Assembly (NCBI GenBank): GCA_029858755.1
Contig: JAOUEK010000107.1
Location: 1 to 6,867, forward strand
DNA from: Thermoleophilia bacterium
Lineage (GTDB): Bacteria > Actinomycetota > Thermoleophilia > Gaiellales > Gaiellaceae
Direction: 5' to 3'
Length of the DNA: 6,867 nucleotides
The notes beneath the pieces were generated by a model that was given only the letters and a program-made list of their open reading frames with translations, had not been told where the DNA came from and did not search any database. Positions 1 through 6,187 of the stretch are shown in pieces. The translations under genes were made by a program, and so were the position numbers. How positions within the stretch are numbered: the first letter of the stretch is position 1; each line of letters starts with the position of its first letter.

Positions 1-1913
1 GACGTCACGGCCGCCTCGATCGCGCCGTGCGCCACGCCGAAGTCGGCGACCCGAGATCGGGCCGTCCCCGCCCGCTCGGTCTCCGCGCGGGAGATCAGCT
101 CACCTCGCGGTGGCCCCACGGCGGTGACGCGGAGGGCACGGAGCTCGACGGGCGACCCGGCCTCGAGACGGGTCCCGTACTGGCGCTCGTGCTCCGCCTC
201 GAAGCGCTCCACCACGGCGGCGATCCCGGCTTCGTCCAGGACTTCCGGGAAGTCGACGGTGAGGTTCCAGTTCTGGCCGCGATAGCGGAGGTCGGCCGTG
301 CGGTGCCACTCGACCGCCTCCCGGTCGCCCACGCGCCCTGCGAGCTCCTTCCGCATCTCCGACTCGAGACGGCGCAGCAGGTCGACGTCGGGGTCGTGTG
401 CGTCGAGGCGGCAGAAGCGAACGTCGTGGAGCTCGGTGCGCGCGAACAGAAGCCCGACGGACGAGAAGAGGCCCGCGAGCGGCGGCACGATCGCGGTCGT
501 CACGCCGAGGTCGGCGGCGAGGTCGGCGGCGTGGATCGGGCCGGCGCCACCGTACGCCACCAGCGCGAAATCGCGGGGGTCGCGGCCGCGCTCGCTCGAG
601 ACCGCGCGGAGCGCGCGCATCATCGTCGCGTTGGCCAGCCGGCGGATGCCGCGTGCGGCTTCCTGCACCGTCACGCCGAGCGGCTCCGCGACACGACGCA
701 CCGCGTGCTCGGCGTGCCCGGCCGACACCGAGAGGTCGCCGGAGGCCAGCGGGCCGATCGGGATGTAGCCGAGCACGACGTTGGCGTCGGTGACCGTCGG
801 CTCCTCGCCGCCCAACCCGTAGCACGCCGGGCCCGGCCTCGCTCCCGCGCTGCGCGGGCCGATCTGCAGCGCACCCGCCGGGTCGAGCCACGCGAGGCTG
901 CCGCCGCCCGCGCCGACCTCCGCGATGTCGATCGTCGGGATGCGGATCAGCTCGCCGCTGCCCTTGAGCAGGCGGCTCCCCGCCGAGAGCGACGCCCCGA
1001 CCTCGTACTCCTGGCTCCGCGAGACGCGACCGCCCTCGATCAGCGACGCCTTGGCGGTGGTGCCGCCCATGTCGAAGGTGATCACGTTCGCGTGCCCGAG
1101 CGCCCGCGCGAGGCCGAGCGCGGCCACGACGCCCGCGGCGGGCCCCGACTCGAGCGCGTACACGGGGCGGTCAGCCGCGTCCGCTGCGGTCATCACGCCT
1201 CCGGACGACTGCATGATCATCAGGGGAGCGGAGCCGGGGAGCCGGGAGAGGCCGCGATGGATGTCGTCCAGGTACCCGGCCATGAGCGGGCGCACGTAGG
1301 CGTTGACCGTGGTCGTCGCGGTCCGCTCGTACTCCTGCTGCTCGCGGAGGACCTCGCTGGAGAGCGAGACGGGCACGCCCGGGAGCTCGCGACGCAGGAT
1401 CTCGCCGAGGCGCTGCTCGTGCCGCGGGTAGAGGTGGGCGTGGAGCAGGCACACGGCCACCGACTCCACGCCGGCGGTGCGCAGGTCGGCCGCGACGCGC
1501 GTCGCCTCCTCGGGGTCGAGTGGCTCCAGCACGTCCCCGGTGGCGGACATCCGCTCCCCCACCTCGAGCCTGAGCCGTCGCGGGACGAGAGGTGCGGGCT
1601 TCTCCCAGAAAGCGTCGTAGAGGTGCGGCATGCGCATCCGGCGGAGCTCGAGCACGTCGCGGAAGCCGCGCGTGGTGACGATCGCGGTGCGCGCTCCGCG
1701 CTTCTCGAGGACGGCGTTGGTGGCGACGGTCGTGCCGTGGATCACCTCCGCCAGCGCCTCGTCCTCGTCGGCGACGAGGGCGCGGACGGCGTCGACGACG
1801 GCGACGTCGTACGCCGGCGGCGTCGAGAGCACCTTCCGCACCCGCACTTCGCCGGACGACGACTGCAGGATGACGTCGGTGAACGTTCCGCCCACGTCCG
1901 CCCCGATCCTCAC
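1..1913 (-). CDS. Hydantoinase/oxoprolinase family protein, A subunit (HyuA type), 3' end cut off by window edge
   Basis: This is an ATP-dependent cyclic-amide hydrolase subunit of the HyuA/5-oxoprolinase family, acting in the cytoplasm on hydantoin-, oxoproline- or related ring amides, usually with a HyuB partner. The frame is open for 637 codons to the window edge, and about 50 C-terminal residues seem to be missing. An actin-like phosphate-binding start RIGADVGGTFTD lies at residues 2-13, HGTTVATNA at 59-67, MQSSGGVM at 234-241, SGPAAG at 256-261, FDMGGTT at about 280-286, GAGGGS at 334-339 and YGGAGP at 454-459; these are the family's conserved blocks in the usual order. The GTG at 1913 is chosen because family members begin directly at this RIG-DVGGTFTD block. 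An in-frame GTG at 1931 would add only a Gly/Arg/Cys-rich leader. The ribosome site is weak (GGGCGGG just upstream). The gene lies 436 bases behind the deacylase gene, so it probably belongs to a separate unit. The exact substrate (N-methylhydantoin, oxoproline, an acetone-carboxylase-like ketone or other) cannot be told from this subunit. Confidence 0.93.
   Translation of the reverse strand, partial: MRIGADVGGTFTDVILQSSSGEVRVRKVLSTPPAYDVAVVDAVRALVADEDEALAEVIHGTTVATNAVLEKRGARTAIVTTRGFRDVLELRRMRMPHLYDAFWEKPAPLVPRRLRLEVGERMSATGDVLEPLDPEEATRVAADLRTAGVESVAVCLLHAHLYPRHEQRLGEILRRELPGVPVSLSSEVLREQQEYERTATTTVNAYVRPLMAGYLDDIHRGLSRLPGSAPLMIMQSSGGVMTAADAADRPVYALESGPAAGVVAALGLARALGHANVITFDMGGTTAKASLIEGGRVSRSQEYEVGASLSAGSRLLKGSGELIRIPTIDIAEVGAGGGSLAWLDPAGALQIGPRSAGARPGPACYGLGGEEPTVTDANVVLGYIPIGPLASGDLSVSAGHAEHAVRRVAEPLGVTVQEAARGIRRLANATMMRALRAVSSERGRDPRDFALVAYGGAGPIHAADLAADLGVTTAIVPPLAGLFSSVGLLFARTELHDVRFCRLDAHDPDVDLLRRLESEMRKELAGRVGDREAVEWHRTADLRYRGQNWNLTVDFPEVLDEAGIAAVVERFEAEHERQYGTRLEAGSPVELRALRVTAVGPPRGELISRAETERAGTARSRVADFGVAHGAIEAAVT
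507..530 (-). repeat. 12-bp perfect tandem duplication inside hyuA
   Basis: GAGGTCGGCGGC occurs twice in direct succession on the plus strand. On the coding strand it encodes AADLAADL just after the YGGAGP motif. It keeps the frame and falls in a helix that normally has this kind of sequence, so it is probably harmless low-complexity coding sequence. Confidence 0.6.
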
Positions 1914-2034
1914 GTGCCCGCCCGACGTCACGCGCCGTCTCCGCCGGCAGCACCCGGCACCGCCACGGACGCCCGGCGCATGCACGACGCCCGTGGCCCC
2001 GCGGGCGTGCGTCGCGGCCGCCCCGCGCGTGCGA

Positions 2035-2263
2035 TCACACCCGGGCCGAATCGAGGAGATGATGCTCGCGAGGTCGTCGCTGGCCCCGGGGAGCGCCACG
2101 CGTGAGCGTGAGGGCCGGCGCGTCGGCGTGCACTGGCGGATCGTCGAGGCGAAGGAGGGCCGCCGAGGATGCGCCCCGCGAGTGCGCCGGCCACCTGCTC
2201 GCGCAGGCTCGAGGCCCGGAGACCGGGCAGGGAGCGCGCGCGCGAACGCCGCGCCAGGCTCAT
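2035..2263 (-). pseudogene. Possible decayed remnant of a GntR-family regulator (N-terminal HTH only)
   Basis: From an ATG at 2263 the first 35 codons look coding: only three end in A or T. Residues 19-35 read SLREQVAGALAGRILGG, much like the first helix of GntR-family DNA-binding domains (SLREQVxxALxxxILxG). After about position 2160 this frame loses the bias (24 of the next 76 codons end in A/T). The +1 frame continues from there with RLDDPPVHADAPALTLTRG and then APR, ending at a TGA at 2037-2035. The spacing and the TRGxPR pattern resemble the recognition-helix end of a GntR domain (SRxPVREAL). No ligand-binding domain follows, and a whole regulator (about 220 residues) would not fit before hyuA. 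Seen: the motif and the change in base bias. Inferred: one or more frameshifts and truncation. This could equally be a chance resemblance in non-coding DNA. Confidence 0.22.
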
Positions 2264-2302
2264 CGGCTGCTCGGCAGGCAGGCGGCTCGTACGCGCAACA
2301 CT

Positions 2303-2329
2303 CGGACGACACGTCCTTTCCGTCGTCCG
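2303..2329 (-). terminator. Perfect 8-bp inverted repeat after the deacylase gene: stem-loop terminator or operator candidate
   Basis: CGGACGAC at 2303-2310 is the exact reverse complement of GTCGTCCG at 2322-2329, with an 11-base loop. The near end of the dyad lies 20 bases past the deacylase stop codon, where a transcript end would be expected for the four-gene operon. On the minus strand the stem is followed by AGTGTTGCG rather than a run of T, so it is not a classic intrinsic terminator, although weak or U-less stems are common in high-GC actinobacteria. The other reading is a regulator binding site upstream of hyuA. Confidence 0.4.
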
Positions 2330-2349
2330 CCGGGTGGGCAAGGCGGTGA

Positions 2350-3921
2350 TCAGCGTACGACACCCCCTGGCCGCTCACCCGTGGGCGCGCCCTCGCGCCA
2401 CACGCGCCGCCCGGCGACCCACACGCCCTCGACTCCCGGCGGCGCCTGCGCCGGGCTCTCGTAGGTCGCCGTGTCGACGAAGGCCAGCGGGTCGAGCAGC
2501 ACGAGGTCGGCCCGCTTCCCGGCGGCGACACGGCCGCGATCCGACAGCCCGATCCGATCCGCCGCCCGGGACGTCAACCGGGCGATCGCCTCCTCCACCG
2601 GGAGCAGGCCGTCGCGCAGCGCGAAGCGGCCGAGAAAGCGCGGTGCGGTCGCGTAGAGGCGCGGATGGGGTCGCGCGCCGAAGATGCCGTCCGAGCCGAC
2701 CAGCTGCAGCGGGTGCGCCGCGACCGTGCGCACGGCCTCCTCGGAGGCATAGTGCAGCACCATCGTCACGTCGAGTGCCGAGCCGGCGAGCAGGTCGAGC
2801 ACGGCATCGACGTGGTGGACGCCGAGCTCGTCGGCGAGCGAGGCGAGCGTCCGGCCGACCACGTGGTCGTTCGGGGCCGCTGCGTCGGCGATCTCGATGC
2901 GCTCCGGCCCCAGCGTCCCGAGGAGGTTCTCCCAGCCCGGCACGCCGGCAGCGATGTCGTCGCGGATTCGCTCACGGGCCGCCCGGTCCGCGCAGCGTGC
3001 GAGCGTGGCCGAGGCTCCGCCCTCCTGCGCCCAGGCGGGCAGCACCCCCGCGAGCAGCGTGCTCCCGGCGCCGTACGGGTACTGGTCGTAGGTCAGGTCG
3101 AGATCCCGGCTCGCCTCCTCCAGCAGCCCCAGCAGCGGCTCGACGAGCGACTCGTCCGCGAGCGCCTTCAGGTGCGAGAGATGGAGCGGCGCCCCGACCT
3201 CGCGAGCGACGCCGATCATCTCGGCGACCGCGTCGAGCACCCCTGCCCCCTCGTTGCGGACATGCGGCACGAGCGGCGCGCCGACCGCCGCCGCCTCGCG
3301 TGCGACGGCAACCAGCTCGTCGGTGGCGGCGTACGCGGCCGGAAGGTAGACGAGCCCGAACGAGAGCATCCGCGACCCGGCCTCGAGCCCCAGCCGCACG
3401 TGTCTGCACAGCTCCCGAAGCTGCTCGGGAGTCGGCGCGACACGGTCGCCTCCGAGCACGAGGTCGCGTACTGCCCCGTGACCGATCGACGGCACGAGCG
3501 AGGTCGCGGGGCGCGTCGCGTCGAGGGCGTCGAGGTACTCCTCGACGGTCGACCACGTCCAGGTGTCGGGCCCGGGGCCCTCGAGCGGCTGCAGGTAGCT
3601 GCGCCGCTCCTCGACCCGGGCGGGGTCGACGGGTGCGGGCGCCAGGCCGTCCGGGTTGATCACCTCGGTCGTGAAGCCCTGCCCGATCTTCGGCACCAGG
3701 CACGGGTCATGGAAGGAGGCGAGCGCGGTGTGCGCGTGCAGGTCGACGAACCCGGGGCAGAGGAGCAGGCCCGTTCCGTCCACGACGTCGGCCGCCGGGC
3801 CGTCGAGCGACGGCTCGACGGCGACGATCAGGCCGCCCGCGACGCCGACGTCGGCGGGGCGCGCGGGGGCGGCGTCGCCGGTGTGGACGGTGGCGCCGCG
3901 GATCACCAGCTCGAACGTCAT
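2350..3921 (-). CDS. N-acyl-D-amino-acid deacylase / D-aminoacylase-type amidohydrolase
   Basis: A 523-residue, probably cytoplasmic metal-dependent amidohydrolase of the N-acyl-D-amino-acid deacylase family, which cuts the acyl group off N-acyl-D-amino acids; no signal peptide is visible. The N-terminal small beta domain (residues 1-55) leads into the TIM-barrel metal motif GFVDLHAH (H62, H64). Further expected ligands are H220 in VPHVRNEG, H250 in LHLSHLK and D411 in VGSDGIF. The C-terminal amidohydrolase tail GKRADLVLLDP lies at 468-478. Length fits the family (about 480-550). In the well-studied Alcaligenes D-aminoacylase a Cys in a GNCGIS motif binds zinc; here the matching stretch is VINPDGLAPAP, putting Asp91 in its place, so substrate or metal preference may differ. 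The ATG at 3921 overlaps the transporter stop as ATGA and begins with the usual family start (FELVIRGATV). No Shine-Dalgarno is obvious, pointing to coupled translation. A dihydroorotase- or allantoinase-like role is less likely given the VRNEG and SHLK motifs. The acyl and amino-acid specificity is not readable. Confidence 0.9.
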   Translation of the reverse strand: MTFELVIRGATVHTGDAAPARPADVGVAGGLIVAVEPSLDGPAADVVDGTGLLLCPGFVDLHAHTALASFHDPCLVPKIGQGFTTEVINPDGLAPAPVDPARVEERRSYLQPLEGPGPDTWTWSTVEEYLDALDATRPATSLVPSIGHGAVRDLVLGGDRVAPTPEQLRELCRHVRLGLEAGSRMLSFGLVYLPAAYAATDELVAVAREAAAVGAPLVPHVRNEGAGVLDAVAEMIGVAREVGAPLHLSHLKALADESLVEPLLGLLEEASRDLDLTYDQYPYGAGSTLLAGVLPAWAQEGGASATLARCADRAARERIRDDIAAGVPGWENLLGTLGPERIEIADAAAPNDHVVGRTLASLADELGVHHVDAVLDLLAGSALDVTMVLHYASEEAVRTVAAHPLQLVGSDGIFGARPHPRLYATAPRFLGRFALRDGLLPVEEAIARLTSRAADRIGLSDRGRVAAGKRADLVLLDPLAFVDTATYESPAQAPPGVEGVWVAGRRVWREGAPTGERPGGVVR

Positions 3922-5087
3922 GCGAGAAGAGGTCGCCGGAAGCCGACCGCCGTCAGCCCGAGCCCTGCTGCGATCAGCGCGAGCACCGCGCCGAACCCGA
4001 TCAGGCCGATCAGGCCGGCCGTGGCCGCGACGCCGACGAGGTAGCCGACGAGCGACACGGAGATCAGCGCGAGGTTGAGCAGCGCCTGGTGGTCGACGTC
4101 CACCTCGAGCGCGCGGGCCCCGGAGAGCGCGGCCGCCGCAGCGCTGTTCGAGAGCAGGAACACCGCGTAGAGCAGCGGCGCGAGCAGTGCGAGTCGGACG
4201 TCGGCGAAGCCGAGGACGGCGACGCCCTCGACGGCGACCGCGAGCAGGAACGCGGCCGGAGCGCCGACGATCCGTTGCAGCGCCCCGACCACCGGCAGGG
4301 TGAGGGCGACGACGGCGACCCCGCCGACGACGAACGCGGCGCTTGCCTCGAGCTCGTCGAGCCGCGCGTGCTCGCGCAGCACAGCGGGCATGATCCCGAG
4401 CGCGGCGCCCGCGAACACGTTCCACACGAGCGCGGCGAGGCCGAGCCGCTGCAGCCGGGGGTTGGCCAGGAAGGAGGCGATGCCGGCGACGAGGGACGTC
4501 CGGCTCCGGGTGGCCCGCCCGGACGGCGTGCGCCCGGCATGAGCCGCCAGCGCAATCGCGACGACGTGGATCGCGCACACGAGCCCCAGCACCGCCGTGG
4601 CGCCGCCCGCCCGGAACGCGAGCAGGCCCGTGAAGGGGCTCGCGAAGAGCGCCGCCTGGTTCAGGGTGGAGCGGATCGTCTGGCGGCGGAGCAGCCACGG
4701 GGCGGTCGCCGTGTCCCCCACCTCCCGCAGCACTGCCCCCTCGACGAAGAGCCGCACCGTCCCCGTGACGAGAGCAGCGAGGAGCACGAGCCAGAGCCAG
4801 TCGTGCCCCGCGAGCGCGCAGAGCGGGTAGAGGGCGCACGCGCCGAGGCCGATCGACAGCGAGAGCACCATCAGCCGTGCCGGCTCGGTGCGGTCGCAAA
4901 CGACACCGGCCGGCACCGCGGCGGCGAGCATCGGCACGAAGACGAGCCCGGCGACGAGCGCGGCGTCGCTCGGACTGCCGCCGCGCGCCAGCACGATCCA
5001 CGGGGCCACGAACATGAACTGCCCCTGGATGGCGGCGGAGAGGCTGTTCGCGACGAGCAGCGCAGGGGTGCGTCGGAGCAGCCTCAT
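3918..5087 (-). CDS. Major facilitator superfamily (MFS) transporter
   Basis: A 389-residue inner-membrane secondary transporter. By eye there are about twelve hydrophobic segments, near residues 9-34, 42-64, 72-94, 96-116, 142-160, 163-184, 215-236, 249-270, 275-294, 298-322, 336-357 and 358-382, split by a basic central loop (about 185-212, TPSGRATRSR) as expected for a 6+6 MFS fold. A motif-A-like loop GVVCDRTEPARLMVLS lies at residues 61-76 between helices 2 and 3. The start ATG at 5087 overlaps the aminotransferase stop as ATGA, and the stop overlaps the deacylase start the same way, so it is the third gene of a coupled operon. The frame stays open further upstream, but that part is antisense-like sequence within the aminotransferase. 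Neighbours suggest import of an amino-acid derivative or export of a product; the protein alone does not show which, and the superfamily also contains drug and macrolide exporters of this size. Confidence 0.93.
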   Translation of the reverse strand: MRLLRRTPALLVANSLSAAIQGQFMFVAPWIVLARGGSPSDAALVAGLVFVPMLAAAVPAGVVCDRTEPARLMVLSLSIGLGACALYPLCALAGHDWLWLVLLAALVTGTVRLFVEGAVLREVGDTATAPWLLRRQTIRSTLNQAALFASPFTGLLAFRAGGATAVLGLVCAIHVVAIALAAHAGRTPSGRATRSRTSLVAGIASFLANPRLQRLGLAALVWNVFAGAALGIMPAVLREHARLDELEASAAFVVGGVAVVALTLPVVGALQRIVGAPAAFLLAVAVEGVAVLGFADVRLALLAPLLYAVFLLSNSAAAAALSGARALEVDVDHQALLNLALISVSLVGYLVGVAATAGLIGLIGFGAVLALIAAGLGLTAVGFRRPLLA

Positions 5088-6187
5088 CGACCGTTGGACG
5101 CCCACTGCTGGAGGGCCGCCTCCAGCGCGGGGAGCAGGTCGGCGGCTCCGCCGAAGGGCAGTCGCGCCCACCCGGGCGCCTGGAAGTGCCGCCCGTCGAC
5201 GACGGGGAGGCCGACGGTCAGCAGCTCGTCGGCGAGCGTCTCGCGGCCGTCGGCTGCCGCGAGGAAGAGGAACGGCCCCCCGAGCGGCGGCTCGACGACG
5301 AGCCCCTCGACCCCGGCCACGGCGCCCAGCGCCGCCTCCCGCGAGCGCGCCATGCCCTCCCGCACCTCCGCCAGCCACGTGCGGGGCCCGTCGAGTGCGG
5401 CGAGCGCCGCCGTCTGAGCCGCGACACCGACGCGGAGGCAGTCCCACTCGAGCGTGCGCGCGCACGCCTCGACCGCGGCCGCGCTGCCGGCGACGAGGCC
5501 GACCCTCAGGTGCGGCATGGAGAGGCTCTTGCCGAGGCTACGCACGACGATCGCGTCGTCGGCTGCCGCGAACGCGGAGGCCAGCTCCGCACCGTCCCAG
5601 AGGGAGCCTTCGTACGCCTCGTCCGTGACGACCTGCAGGCCGTGACGCCCGGCGACCTCCACCACAGCCGCCACCTCCCGGGCGCCCGGGACGTGGCCGG
5701 TCGGGTTCTCCGGGTTGCAGAGCAGCAACGCGCGCGCAGCCGGCCCGATCGCGGCCTCGATCGCCTCCGCGTCCCAGCGCCGGCTCCCGTCCGGCGCCGG
5801 GACATACACGGGGCGCGCCCCCGCCGCACGGATCGGCCCCGCGAAGAAGAAGCAGGGGGCGGGGACGACGACCTCGTCGCCGGGCTCGAGCAGCGAGCGG
5901 AAGACGACGCCCAGCGCCTGCATGGCGCCGTTCGTGACCAGGAGCTCGGAGGCCGGGTCGACGGCGCGCCCGGTCGTGCGTGCGAGCTCGACCGCGAGCG
6001 CGTGACGCAGCGGCTCGAGGCCGCGCGCCGGCGGGGTCGCCATGGGCCGGGAGATCGCCTCCGCGACGGCGTCGACGACGTGCGGCGGGAGCCCCGGCGC
6101 AGCTGTGCCGTGGAGCGGCGGAGGCGCGAGCCCGAGCCCGCGGAGCCGCTCCTCTGCCGCGTAGGTCGGGAAGCGGCCGAGCGTCAC
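5084..6187 (-). CDS. Pyridoxal-phosphate aminotransferase, class I/II (fold type I)
   Basis: A 367-residue cytoplasmic PLP enzyme that moves an amino group between an amino acid and a 2-oxo acid. Visible hallmarks: glycine-rich cofactor loop region TNGAMQALG at 85-93, NPENPTG at 158-164, the PLP-ring Asp and Tyr in TDEAY (D189, Y192), the Schiff-base lysine in SLGKSLSMPHLRVG (K220) with phosphate-binding R228, and a likely carboxylate-binding Arg at 342 in ARLPFGG. The GTG at 6187 is chosen because it overlaps the hydrolase stop as GTGA and leaves the full fold intact; the longer open frame upstream is a shadow of the hydrolase gene. With this start the protein is a little shorter than the usual 380-400 residues, the loss being at the N-terminal arm. 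It lies between a hydrolase and a transporter, so it may use the amino acid freed by the neighbouring deacylases. Fold-type I enzymes usually act on L-amino acids, which matters if the deacylase yields D-forms. Substrate not assignable. Confidence 0.94.
   Translation of the reverse strand: MTLGRFPTYAAEERLRGLGLAPPPLHGTAAPGLPPHVVDAVAEAISRPMATPPARGLEPLRHALAVELARTTGRAVDPASELLVTNGAMQALGVVFRSLLEPGDEVVVPAPCFFFAGPIRAAGARPVYVPAPDGSRRWDAEAIEAAIGPAARALLLCNPENPTGHVPGAREVAAVVEVAGRHGLQVVTDEAYEGSLWDGAELASAFAAADDAIVVRSLGKSLSMPHLRVGLVAGSAAAVEACARTLEWDCLRVGVAAQTAALAALDGPRTWLAEVREGMARSREAALGAVAGVEGLVVEPPLGGPFLFLAAADGRETLADELLTVGLPVVDGRHFQAPGWARLPFGGAADLLPALEAALQQWASNGR

Larger units (their letters stand above)
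1914..2349. other. 436-base gap between deacylase and hyuA genes, no intact gene recognised
   Basis: This is the only stretch in the window without a convincing gene. It holds a perfect 8-bp inverted repeat near its upstream end (2303-2329), a possible decayed GntR-type fragment (2035-2263), an imperfect 12-bp dyad (2029-2040) and a 7-bp stem (1987-2008). A minus-strand frame running from an ATG at 2263 to a TGA at 1928 would give 111 residues, but after about residue 35 it becomes an Arg/Ala/Pro/Ser-rich string and its third positions lose the G/C bias, so I do not call it a gene. No convincing -10/-35 pair for hyuA could be picked out. The hyuA promoter most likely lies somewhere in this gap. 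Confidence 0.6.

Noticed and set aside
27..2105. Plus-strand open frame of 692 codons antisense to hyuA
   Set aside because: It is the exact codon-phase mirror of the hyuA frame. Its product is a repetitive His/Arg/Asp/Glu-rich string with no recognisable domain, while the minus strand has the full set of HyuA motifs.
1928..2341. A 137-codon minus-strand frame as an intact small gene before hyuA
   Set aside because: Apart from the short GntR-like stretch the product is Arg/Pro/Ala/Ser-rich with poor third-position bias and no ribosome site, so an intact gene is not supported.
2169..3659. Plus-strand open frame of 496 codons opposite the deacylase
   Set aside because: Arg/Pro/Ala-rich string typical of an antisense frame in GC-rich DNA; the deacylase motifs on the minus strand explain the region.
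4005..4022. Direct repeat GATCAGGCC twice in a row in the transporter gene
   Set aside because: It encodes GLIGLIG-type residues of the last membrane helix; ordinary coding repetition rather than a separate element.
2665..4044. Plus-strand open frame of 459 codons opposite the deacylase
   Set aside because: Mirror-phase shadow of the deacylase gene, rich in Arg, Glu and His, with no domain.
2350..5001. An 883-codon minus-strand frame suggesting a larger fusion protein ending in the deacylase
   Set aside because: Only the part from 3921 on is deacylase. The upstream part is an Arg-rich off-frame reading of the transporter gene, and the ATGA overlap gives a natural start.
4089..5417. Plus-strand open frame of 442 codons opposite the transporter and aminotransferase
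   Set aside because: Runs across two well-supported genes in antisense and has a charged low-complexity product.
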